NCBI GenBank assembly: GCA_003520105.1
Contig: DOVL01000286.1
Location: 1 to 6,128, forward strand
Length of the DNA stretch: 6,128 nt
Direction: 5' to 3'
From: Lachnospiraceae bacterium
Lineage (GTDB): Bacteria > Bacillota > Clostridia > Lachnospirales > Lachnospiraceae
Made by a program: the position numbers and the translations under genes. Shown here piece by piece: positions 1-5,792 of the stretch. Each line of letters starts with the position of its first letter. Position 1 is the first letter of the stretch. A model generated the notes under the pieces. It saw only the letters and a program-made list of their open reading frames with translations. It was not told the DNA's origin and searched no databases.

Positions 1-943
1 AGAGCTCCATAAGTGTGAACTCAGGGTTATGGCGTGTGTCAACGCCCTCATTTCTAAATACACGTCCGATCTCGTAAACTCTCTCAAGACCGCCGACGAT
101 GAGACGCTTCAAATACAGCTCAAGGGAAATACGAAGCTTCAGATCCTCATCAAGAGCATTGAAATGCGTTTCGAATGGTCTTGCAGCAGCTCCCCCCGGA
201 TTTGCAACGAGCATAGGAGTCTCAACTTCCATGAAGCCCTGTGCATCAAGGAATCTTCTGATGCATGAGATGATCTGTGATCTCTTGATAAATGTATCCT
301 TAACTTCAGGATTCATTACGAGATCAACGTATCTCTGACGATATCTGATATCTGTATTTGTAAGTCCATGGAACTTCTCAGGAAGTACCTGGAGCGACTT
401 TGTGAGAAGTGTGACATTGTCCGAATGAACTGATATCTCACCCATCATTGTTCGGAAAACATAACCGGTAACGCCAACGATATCACCAACATCCAGCTTC
501 TTGAATGCTGCATATGCTTCTTCGCCGAGGGTATCCTTTGATACAAATACCTGAATATTTCCGCTCTTGTCCTGAACATTGCAGAAAGAAGCCTTGCCCA
601 TTACACGCTTGGACATCATTCTGCCGGCAATGCTTACTATTATCGGATTTGCATCCATTATCGCGCGTCTCTCATTATATGCTTCTGTTTTGATCTGCTT
701 TGCCTCAGCCGGATCCATACCCTCTGTGTCAGGCATATCCTTGCCGGCAAGGAGCTTCTCTTCGAGAGCGGTGTATTCTTCCTTTGCCTGCTCTGCGTGA
801 TAACTCTGATCAAACTTTGTTATAACAAAAGGATCATTTCCGGCCTCCTGAAGTGCCGCAAGCTTCTCTCGGCGAACCTTAAGAAGCTGATTTATATCCT
901 GTACCGGCTGGTTGTCCTTTTTGTTCTGATTATTCTCTGCCAT
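1..943 (-). CDS. lysS: Lysyl-tRNA synthetase, class II (N-terminal 314 residues, 3' end outside window)
   Basis: Cytoplasmic enzyme that charges tRNA-Lys with lysine using ATP. The visible part has an N-terminal helical segment ([15 protein letters not shown], about 21-35) and an OB-fold anticodon-binding domain (about 102-185, with [14 protein letters not shown] at 107-120). The class II catalytic core then begins: motif 1 around 221-245 (ending MEVETPML) and motif 2 around 288-310 ([13 protein letters not shown], then RHNPEFT). Bacterial LysRS is about 500 residues, so the rest of the catalytic domain and motif 3 lie beyond the window edge. The ATG at 943 is preceded by AGAGGA about 7 nt away. 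The stretch at about 50-100 looks roughly 40 residues longer than in compact LysRS proteins. It follows greA by 126 nt on the same strand and may be read from greA or from its own promoter. Family assignment is very secure. Confidence 0.97.
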   Translation of the reverse strand, partial: MAENNQNKKDNQPVQDINQLLKVRREKLAALQEAGNDPFVITKFDQSYHAEQAKEEYTALEEKLLAGKDMPDTEGMDPAEAKQIKTEAYNERRAIMDANPIIVSIAGRMMSKRVMGKASFCNVQDKSGNIQVFVSKDTLGEEAYAAFKKLDVGDIVGVTGYVFRTMMGEISVHSDNVTLLTKSLQVLPEKFHGLTNTDIRYRQRYVDLVMNPEVKDTFIKRSQIISCIRRFLDAQGFMEVETPMLVANPGGAAARPFETHFNALDEDLKLRISLELYLKRLIVGGLERVYEIGRVFRNEGVDTRHNPEFTLMEL

Positions 944-961
944 ATTTTTTCCTCTGTTTCT

Positions 962-990
962 TATATAATGTACATCTTTCGGATCATCAA
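962..990 (-). promoter_or_regulatory. Candidate sigma-A promoter for lysS
   Basis: On the minus strand a TTGATG -35 box (985-990) is separated by exactly 17 bp from a TATATA -10 box (962-967). Each box matches consensus at 4 of 6 positions. Transcription would start only about 12-15 nt before the lysS ATG, just upstream of its AGAGGA ribosome binding site, giving a very short leader. AT-rich DNA yields such matches by chance, so this is a candidate only; read-through from greA is the alternative. Confidence 0.35.
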
Positions 991-995
991 TAAAT

Positions 996-1040
996 ATGCC
1001 CATGCAATATACATACTTAAGCATACAACTGCACGGGCAT
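996..1040 (-). other. Stem-loop in the greA-lysS gap
   Basis: The arms 996-1006 and 1030-1040 pair over 11 bp with one G-U wobble (in the minus-strand RNA, AUGCCCGUGCA with UGCAUGGGCAU), around a 23-nt loop. No U-run follows on either strand (minus continues ATTTATTG), so it is not a standard intrinsic terminator. It begins 30 nt after the greA stop and lies just upstream of the candidate lysS -35 box. It could be an RNA processing or stability element that sets the greA to lysS ratio; that role is inference. Confidence 0.45.
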
Positions 1041-1069
1041 CATTTGTCATATTTCACGTATTTTTCGAC

Positions 1070-1552
1070 TTAACCTCTTGTGAAGTCAAGTATCTTATAA
1101 TTAAATGTACCGCTCGGTGTATTCACGATAACTGTCTGTCCCGCCTTACGACCGATAAGAGCTTTTCCGATAGGTGACTCGTTTGAGATCTTGCCGTTAA
1201 GTACATCCGCCTCTGTTGAGCCAACGATCATATATTTATACTCTTCCTTGCTGTCGATATCTTTAATATGAACTGTTCCTCCGAAGTTAACCGTTTCCTT
1301 ATCGAGAGAGTCCTCATCGATAACCTCGGAATTCTTCAGAATCTGCTCGATTTCTTCAATTCTTGCCTCTATATCACGCTGTTCATCTTTAGCAGCATCA
1401 TACTCTGCGTTCTCTGATAAGTCTCCCTGCTCTCTGGCTTCCTTGATCTTCTGAGCGACTTCTCTGCGTCGGAATACTCTGAGATCATTCAGCTCGTCCT
1501 CTAGCTTCTTGAGACCTGTACTGGTAAGAATATTTTTCTTCTGCTCCGCCAT
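1070..1552 (-). CDS. greA: Transcription elongation factor GreA
   Basis: Encodes 160 residues, the usual GreA length (about 158). GreA enters the secondary channel of RNA polymerase and stimulates cleavage of the 3' end of backtracked RNA so elongation can resume. The N-terminal coiled coil (about 1-78) carries the diagnostic tip GDLSENAEYDAAKDEQ, with the acidic tip residues Asp44 and Glu47 present. The C-terminal FKBP-like domain (about 82-160) ends with the typical SPIGKALIGRKAGQ block. The frame stays open 25 codons further upstream, but that extension would be translated out of the tRNA-Leu gene. The ATG at 1552 has a strong GGAAGGAGT ribosome binding site about 7 nt upstream and begins where GreA proteins begin. 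It lies 33 nt after the tRNA and 126 nt before lysS, on the same strand. Assignment is secure. Confidence 0.97.
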   Translation of the reverse strand: MAEQKKNILTSTGLKKLEDELNDLRVFRRREVAQKIKEAREQGDLSENAEYDAAKDEQRDIEARIEEIEQILKNSEVIDEDSLDKETVNFGGTVHIKDIDSKEEYKYMIVGSTEADVLNGKISNESPIGKALIGRKAGQTVIVNTPSGTFNYKILDFTRG

Positions 1553-1585
1553 GGTCTTACTCCTTCCTGCCTTGATGTAAGTAGT

Positions 1586-1668
1586 GCAGTTGACGGGACT
1601 TGAACCCGAACCCACTTGCGTGGACATGAACCTGAATCATGCGCGTATGCCAATTCCGCCACAACTGC
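1586..1668 (-). tRNA. tRNA-Leu, anticodon CAG
   Basis: An 83-nt class II tRNA that folds by eye. The acceptor stem GCAGTTG/CAACTGC has 7 bp. The D-arm has a 3-bp stem (GCG/CGC) and TTGG in its loop. The anticodon stem CATGA/TCATG has 5 bp around loop TTCAGGT, with anticodon CAG at 1634-1632, reading CUG codons. A long variable arm (CCAC-GCAA-GTGG) is typical of Leu/Ser/Tyr, and the T-arm has loop TTCAAGT. The outermost T-stem pair (49-65) is U-U, while the other four pairs are intact. CCA is not encoded, since ACT follows the acceptor stem, so it must be added by nucleotidyltransferase. The gene sits between a promoter-like sequence and greA, 33 nt upstream of the greA ATG. Confidence 0.95.
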
Positions 1669-1678
1669 TTATTTTTTA

Positions 1679-1712
1679 CAGAATGTCCGCAAATATCCTC
1701 ACGGACATTCTG
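1679..1712. repeat. Perfect 11-bp inverted repeat upstream of tRNA-Leu
   Basis: CAGAATGTCCG (1679-1689) and CGGACATTCTG (1702-1712) are perfect reverse complements separated by 12 nt. No T-run follows on either strand: the minus strand continues TAAAAAATAA into the tRNA, and the plus strand continues AATATTAAC. It therefore does not look like a standard terminator for the upstream lipoprotein gene. It abuts the -10 box of the tRNA promoter, and the predicted start site (about 1706-1708) lies inside one arm. RNA from that start could still form about 7 bp of the stem at its 5' end. It could be a DNA operator or a 5' hairpin on the pre-tRNA. Confidence 0.7.
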
Positions 1713-1713
1713 A

Positions 1714-1742
1714 ATATTAACATTTTAAACCGCTTATGTCAA
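1714..1742 (-). promoter_or_regulatory. Sigma-A promoter for the tRNA-Leu/greA unit
   Basis: On the minus strand a perfect TTGACA -35 box (1737-1742) is followed after exactly 17 bp by TAATAT (1714-1719), which matches the TATAAT consensus at 4 of 6 positions. The -35 box begins only 4 nt past the lipoprotein stop codon. Predicted start is near 1707, giving a leader of about 40 nt before the tRNA. A strong promoter directly before a tRNA gene is expected. The same transcript would continue into greA. Confidence 0.7.
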
Positions 1743-1746
1743 GAAT

Positions 1747-2904
1747 TTACTCTGCAGCCTCTGTAGAAGTCTCAGTTGTAACATCATTCAGCGGATCTGA
1801 TTCCGTACCGTCATCAACGACTGCATTCTCATACACAAGATTCATAACCTTATCAGCCGCTATCACGTAATAGATATCTTCTTCGCTGTAATAGTCCTTT
1901 ATCTCATCCTCTGACTTAAGATTGTACTGTGTCATTATCTCCTGCTTCTTTGCCGCTACCTCATCTTCCGTAACGGTGATTCCCTCGGCATCTGCTATCG
2001 CACTCATGACCATTCGCTGCCTTATGTATTCTTTCACATAATCAGTGATGTAGTCTTTCAGCTCATCCTCTGTCTGGAAGCCGTAGTAGTAAGCGATAAG
2101 TGTTGAAACATCAACACTGTTTGCTTCTGCAAGCTCCTTGATCTGACCTATCATCGAATCGATCAGAGTCTGCATCTCTTCCTTCGGATACTCGGCGATC
2201 TTGGAGTTGTTGATAACTGTTGTTATAACATTCTGCTTATCGGTATTCTTATCAGCCTCCGCATTATATTCCTCGTGGCTCTTTCTCATTGCCTCTTCAT
2301 ACTCTGCGGTTGTCTTGTAATCAGTGAGTTTGGCAACAAGCTCATCATTATATTCCGGTGTCTTGGTAACAACGATCGAATTGAGAGTCGTCTCAAATAC
2401 AGCCGGCTTGCCTGCAAGATCCGGATTGTTCTCATAAGGATCCGGGAAGGTAACATTTACATCAAAGCTGTCTCCCGGCTTATGACCTACTATCTGCTCA
2501 TCGAAATTATCGATATATCCGCTGGAACCAAGTGTTATCTGTGTACCCTTGCCCTCTGTGCTTCCTTTTTCGAAAGCAACGCCGTCAACATATCCGACAT
2601 AATCAATATTAACCGCATCACCGTAAGTGGCAATACCGGTCTTGATCTCTTCGGTTGTTGTTCCCTGATTGATGAGGGATGCCTTATCGCCCTCTATGTC
2701 ATTATCCGTAACCTCTGTCTTGGTCGGTGTGTACTTGACGCCTTTATACTCAGCGAGAGTAACCTCCTTGACGTATCTCTCCTTCATAGCCTCAAAAGGG
2801 TTATCGGATGATGCTTTCTTACTGTCACTCTTCTTGCTGCCGCAACCGGCGAGAAGTGACAGACAGAGGACAACTATCATTATCGAACACAGTTTCTTCT
2901 TCAT
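1747..2904 (-). CDS. Lipoprotein trigger factor-like FKBP-type peptidyl-prolyl isomerase
   Basis: Encodes 385 residues. A signal peptide (MKKK followed by a hydrophobic segment) ends in the lipobox LLAGC with Cys21, predicting a lipoprotein anchored outside the cytoplasmic membrane. A Ser/Lys-rich linker follows. Residues about 93-177 form an FKBP-type isomerase domain of the trigger-factor kind (GDAVNIDYVGYVDGVAFEKG, then VTFPDPY and LAGKPAVFETTLNSI). Residues about 183-360 resemble the helical trigger-factor C-terminal chaperone domain (AIADAEGITVTEDEVAAK). The N-terminal ribosome-binding domain of cytoplasmic trigger factor is replaced by the lipoprotein signal, and the tail is acidic and Thr-rich. 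I infer a foldase for exported proteins, analogous in role to PrsA. The ATG at 2904 follows a purine-rich AAGGAAGGAAG site. No U-tract terminator follows, so read-through into tRNA-Leu is possible. Confidence 0.9.
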   Translation of the reverse strand: MKKKLCSIMIVVLCLSLLAGCGSKKSDSKKASSDNPFEAMKERYVKEVTLAEYKGVKYTPTKTEVTDNDIEGDKASLINQGTTTEEIKTGIATYGDAVNIDYVGYVDGVAFEKGSTEGKGTQITLGSSGYIDNFDEQIVGHKPGDSFDVNVTFPDPYENNPDLAGKPAVFETTLNSIVVTKTPEYNDELVAKLTDYKTTAEYEEAMRKSHEEYNAEADKNTDKQNVITTVINNSKIAEYPKEEMQTLIDSMIGQIKELAEANSVDVSTLIAYYYGFQTEDELKDYITDYVKEYIRQRMVMSAIADAEGITVTEDEVAAKKQEIMTQYNLKSEDEIKDYYSEEDIYYVIAADKVMNLVYENAVVDDGTESDPLNDVTTETSTEAAE

Positions 2905-3092
2905 ATTTATCTTCCTTCCTTAAGATTTATAATTAATATTTTAAGTCACGAGCCGGCACCTTCCACGCCCCGGTCTCCGGTCACTGAAAAAATAAAAGCA
3001 AAATGATCAGGACAGCTCTCTTTCTGATACGCATTTTAAATATATAACACAAAAGAACGAAAAAATAAAGGCTTAAATAAAAATTCACACAA
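2905..3092. other. AT-rich divergent intergenic DNA upstream of the lipoprotein gene
   Basis: This is the lipoprotein-side part of the 442-bp gap between the lipoprotein gene and nrdD. I see no convincing gene here. It contains the lipoprotein ribosome binding site and a short GC-rich island (about 2946-2984) inside otherwise AT-rich DNA. In that island GAGCCGG (2950-2956) can pair with CCGGTCTC (2970-2977) as a 7-bp stem with one bulged T, which would fold in the lipoprotein leader RNA. A minus-strand promoter must lie here; TATATA at about 3039-3044 is a possible -10 box but its -35 box is weak, so I do not assign one. Tandem TTCACA-like hexamers begin at 3084. Confidence 0.4.
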
Positions 3093-3122
3093 TTTACACT
3101 TTCACTACCGTTTGCTTATAAT
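3093..3122 (+). promoter_or_regulatory. Distal sigma-A promoter upstream of the NrdR boxes
   Basis: TTTACA (3093-3098) and a perfect TATAAT (3117-3122) are separated by 18 bp. The -35 and -10 hexamers are identical to those of the nrdD-proximal promoter. The predicted start is near 3129, giving an nrdD leader of about 220 nt that would contain both NrdR boxes. No open reading frame with a ribosome binding site starts between here and the boxes, so the likely target is nrdD or a small RNA. It is predicted from sequence alone. Confidence 0.55.
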
Positions 3123-3173
3123 AAGGAAGAGACTCATACCCAATTTTCCAAAAAGCACGCAAAACCGTGATTT

Positions 3174-3189
3174 ATACCAAATATAGTTA
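3174..3189 (+). promoter_or_regulatory. NrdR box 1 (distal)
   Basis: ATACCAAATATAGTTA matches the recalled NrdR-box consensus acaCwAtATaTwGtgt at about 11 of 16 positions, including the central A-AT-T and the conserved C and G. NrdR is the ATP/dATP-sensing repressor of ribonucleotide reductase genes and binds paired boxes. This is the weaker of the two sites; its assignment depends on the better box placed exactly 32 bp downstream. Confidence 0.72.
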
Positions 3190-3205
3190 AAACCCAAATA
3201 GTCAG

Positions 3206-3221
3206 ACACTATATTTAGTAT
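3206..3221 (+). promoter_or_regulatory. NrdR box 2 (proximal)
   Basis: ACACTATATTTAGTAT matches the recalled NrdR consensus acaCwAtATaTwGtgt at about 14 of 16 positions. It starts 32 bp after box 1 (16-bp gap, about three helical turns), the usual spacing of paired NrdR sites. It ends 7 bp before the -35 box of the proximal nrdD promoter, so bound NrdR could hinder RNA polymerase there and also block transcripts arriving from the distal promoter. Confidence 0.85.
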
Positions 3222-3228
3222 TTTGCTA

Positions 3229-3257
3229 TTTACAAACCGAGACCCCTTTGCTATAAT
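3229..3257 (+). promoter_or_regulatory. Proximal nrdD promoter (sigma-A, extended -10)
   Basis: TTTACA (3229-3234), exactly 17 bp of spacer, then a perfect TATAAT (3252-3257) preceded by TGC, an extended -10 element. The predicted start is near 3264, giving a leader of about 80 nt that ends in the AGGAG ribosome binding site at 3333-3337. Its position directly downstream of the NrdR boxes supports it as the main nrdD promoter. Confidence 0.8.
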
Positions 3258-3346
3258 CTGTATTTGAATCGACTACATATGGATTTAGTGAAAAAAAGAA
3301 GGTTAAAGTAATTAGAGATCATTAAAAAAGTGAGGAGAGAGGTATA

Positions 3347-5533
3347 ATGAAGGTTGTAAAGAGGGATGGTCATATTGTTGATTTCGACCGCAGTAAGATC
3401 GTAACTGCCATCAGAAAGGCCAACGCAGAGGTTGACCCTGAAGAGAAGATATCTGATGAAAAGATCGAAACTATAGTTCATGGAATCGAAACAAAGAAAC
3501 GCAAAAGAATCCTTGTAGAGGATATCCAGGATATCATCGAGCAGGATCTTATGGAGGATGGCAAATACGTCCTCGCGAAGACATACATCATCTACCGTTA
3601 CACAAGAGAACTTGTTCGTAAGGCCAACACCACTGACGATTCCATCCTGAGTCTTATCAAGAACCGTAATAAGGATGTTATGGAGGAGAACTCCAACAAG
3701 AATGCAACAGTTGCATCAACACAGCGTGACCTTATCGCAGGCGAGGTTTCAAAGGATCTTACAAGAAGAGTCCTTCTTCCTGAGAAGATAAGCAAGGCTC
3801 ATGACGAGGGTGTTCTTCATTTCCATGATGCGGATTATTTCCTTCAGCCTATATTTAACTGCTGCCTTATCAATATCAAGGATATGCTTGAGAACGGCAC
3901 TGTTATGAACGGCAAGCTGATCGAGAGTCCTAAGTCATTCCAGGTTGCATGTACCGTTATGACTCAGATCATCGCATCCGTTGCATCTTCACAGTACGGC
4001 GGACAGTCTGTTGATCTTATTCATCTGGGCAAATATCTCAGAAAGAGTTATGAAAAATATAAAGCAAGATTTACCAAGGATTTCGGTGACAAGGTAGACG
4101 CTGACACTCTTGAGGCTATGATTCAGGAGAGACTGAATGACGAGCTTCGTTCAGGTGTTCAGACCATCCAGTATCAGATCAATACTCTGATGACAACCAA
4201 TGGTCAGTCTCCTTTCGTAACACTCTTCCTTCACCTTGATCCGGACGATGAGTACGTTGAGGAAAATGCACGTATCATCATCGAGGTTCTCCGTCAGAGA
4301 TACGAGGGAATCAAGAACGAAGCCGGAGTATATGTAACTCCTGCTTTCCCTAAGCTCATCTATGTACTTGACGAGTTTAACTGCCTTAAGGGTGGAAAAT
4401 ATGATTACATCACACAGATGGCCGTTAAGTGTTCAGCCAAGAGAATGTATCCTGACTACATCTCAGCCAAGAAGATGCGTGAGAATTACGAAGGAAATGT
4501 ATTTTCACCTATGGGCTGCCGTTCATTCCTTTCTCCTTGGAAGGATGAGAAGGGCGAATATAAATTTGAAGGCCGTTTCAACCAGGGCGTTGTAAGCCTT
4601 AACCTTCCACAGATCGGTATCATCGCAAGAGGCGATGAAGAGCTCTTCTGGAAGATACTTGATGAGAGACTTGAGCTCTGCTACGAAGCGCTTATGTGCA
4701 GACACAACGCACTCATGGGCGTAACAAGTGATGTAAGCCCTATCCACTGGCAGTACGGTGCGATCGCACGTCTCGGCAAGGGTGAGAAAATTGACAAATA
4801 CCTCCTCAATGGTTACTCAACCATCTCACTTGGTTACATCGGACTTTATGAGGTTACCAAGCTCATGAAGGGTGTAAGCCATACAACACCTGAAGGACTG
4901 GATTTCGCACTTCGTATCATGCACAAGCTGAGAAGTGCCTGTGAAACATGGAAGAAGGAAACCGGACTTGGCTTTGGTCTCTACGGAACACCTGCAGAGT
5001 CACTCTGCTACAGATTTGCAAGAATCGACAAGGCACGTTTCGGAACAATTCCTGACATCACTGACAAGGGTTACTATACAAACTCATATCATGTTGATGT
5101 ACGTGAAAATATTGACGCATTTGAGAAGTTCAAATTCGAGAGTCAGTTCCAGAGTATTTCCTCCGGTGGTGCAATCTCTTATGTAGAGATCCCTAATATG
5201 GCTAATAACCTTGAAGCCCTTACAGAGCTTGTAAAATTCCTCTATGACAACATTCAGTACGCAGAGTTCAATACAAAATCTGATTACTGCCATGTCTGCG
5301 GATTTGACGGCGAGATCAAGGTCAACGAAAATAACGAATGGGAATGCCCTGTTTGCCACAACAAGGATCATTCAAAGATGAATGTTACAAGAAGAACCTG
5401 TGGATACCTCGGAGAGAACTTCTGGAATGTCGGCAAGACCAAGGAGATCAAATCGCGTGTACTGCATGTCGGAACACCGGATTATATCGCTGAAACTGTT
5501 ACAGCAGGGGCTTCCTGCGGATGTGACAGCTAA
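3347..5533 (+). CDS. nrdD: Anaerobic ribonucleoside-triphosphate reductase (class III), large subunit
   Basis: Encodes 728 residues (E. coli NrdD has 712). It reduces ribonucleoside triphosphates to deoxyribonucleotides without oxygen, using a glycyl radical made by NrdG. Domains: an N-terminal ATP-cone (about 1-92, opening MKVVKRDGHIVDFDRSKI) for allosteric control by ATP/dATP; the ten-stranded barrel with NCCL at 171-174 and the active-site loop MGCRSFL with presumed thiyl Cys391; a C-terminal zinc site (Cys648, Cys651, Cys667, Cys670); and the glycyl-radical motif RRTCGYLG, with radical Gly686 by comparison with E. coli Gly681. All key residues are present, so the gene looks intact. The protein ends in an unusual Cys-Gly-Cys tail (Cys724, Cys726). 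The ATG follows AGGAG by 9 nt. NrdR boxes and two promoters lie upstream; nrdG follows after a terminator. Confidence 0.98.
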   Translation: MKVVKRDGHIVDFDRSKIVTAIRKANAEVDPEEKISDEKIETIVHGIETKKRKRILVEDIQDIIEQDLMEDGKYVLAKTYIIYRYTRELVRKANTTDDSILSLIKNRNKDVMEENSNKNATVASTQRDLIAGEVSKDLTRRVLLPEKISKAHDEGVLHFHDADYFLQPIFNCCLINIKDMLENGTVMNGKLIESPKSFQVACTVMTQIIASVASSQYGGQSVDLIHLGKYLRKSYEKYKARFTKDFGDKVDADTLEAMIQERLNDELRSGVQTIQYQINTLMTTNGQSPFVTLFLHLDPDDEYVEENARIIIEVLRQRYEGIKNEAGVYVTPAFPKLIYVLDEFNCLKGGKYDYITQMAVKCSAKRMYPDYISAKKMRENYEGNVFSPMGCRSFLSPWKDEKGEYKFEGRFNQGVVSLNLPQIGIIARGDEELFWKILDERLELCYEALMCRHNALMGVTSDVSPIHWQYGAIARLGKGEKIDKYLLNGYSTISLGYIGLYEVTKLMKGVSHTTPEGLDFALRIMHKLRSACETWKKETGLGFGLYGTPAESLCYRFARIDKARFGTIPDITDKGYYTNSYHVDVRENIDAFEKFKFESQFQSISSGGAISYVEIPNMANNLEALTELVKFLYDNIQYAEFNTKSDYCHVCGFDGEIKVNENNEWECPVCHNKDHSKMNVTRRTCGYLGENFWNVGKTKEIKSRVLHVGTPDYIAETVTAGASCGCDS

Positions 5534-5551
5534 TATGAATTGAGGGATCCG

Positions 5552-5612
5552 GCCGGCAGATGCTGACTGATGGATACTAATCCGTCCGGCGGATACTGAT
5601 ACGGCTGACGGA
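5552..5612 (+). other. Potentially structured nrdD 3' region with two exclusive hairpins
   Basis: GCCGG (5552-5556) can pair with CCGGC (5586-5590), enclosing a small GGAT-ACTA-ATCC hairpin. Alternatively TCCGTC (5581-5586) can pair with GACGGA (5607-5612). The two pairings overlap, so they exclude each other. The region also has imperfect direct repeats (GGATACTAATCCG and GGATACTGATACGG). The stems are only 5-6 bp, so this may be incidental. It lies between the nrdD stop and the terminator. Confidence 0.3.
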
Positions 5613-5645
5613 GATGCGTTTCCACCAATAAAATAATAATTCCTT

Positions 5646-5679
5646 CAGGGGGCCTTTAACCCGGCCCCCTGTATTTTTT
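5646..5679 (+). terminator. Intrinsic terminator after nrdD
   Basis: CAGGGGGCC (5646-5654) and GGCCCCCTG (5663-5671) form a perfect, very GC-rich 9-bp stem with an 8-nt loop, followed directly by TATTTTTT (5672-5679). This is a textbook rho-independent terminator for plus-strand transcription and should end most nrdD mRNA before nrdG. There is no T-run on the opposite side, so it acts in one direction. Confidence 0.92.
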
Positions 5680-5792
5680 CCTGATATCAGCATACTCGAA
5701 GGATCCGACGTAAGTTGTTTTTAATCCAACATAAACGGTCTGTCCAAGATAAGAACCGGTGTAATGATTATTAATAAATAAGGAGAACCGCC

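Noticed and set aside
797..1177. Plus-strand 126-codon open frame
   Set aside because: It lies antisense to lysS, the gap and greA, its start falls inside lysS, and its hydrophobic composition is what reverse-strand reading of these genes gives. No ribosome binding site is seen.
1553..1627. A 25-codon N-terminal extension of GreA
   Set aside because: It would be translated from the tRNA-Leu gene. The ATG at 1552 has a strong ribosome binding site and gives the standard GreA length.
1679..1712. Intrinsic terminator for the lipoprotein gene
   Set aside because: The stem is strong, but the sequence after it on the minus strand is TAAAAAATAA, with no U-run.
2275..2811. Plus-strand 178-codon open frame
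   Set aside because: It is entirely antisense to the well-supported lipoprotein gene and has no recognisable motif.
2998..3028. Minus-strand hairpin (ATCAG/CTGAT) followed by T-rich DNA as a leader terminator
   Set aside because: The stem is only 5 bp with a 13-nt loop, and the T-rich stretch is interrupted; too weak to call.
3279..3311. Ten-codon upstream ORF (MDLVKKRRLK) in the nrdD leader
   Set aside because: No recognisable ribosome binding site precedes it, and such short frames are expected by chance in AT-rich DNA.
5711..5765. Sigma-A promoter for nrdG using TTGTTT or TGTAAT
   Set aside because: Neither candidate box has a partner of reasonable quality at 16-18 bp spacing.
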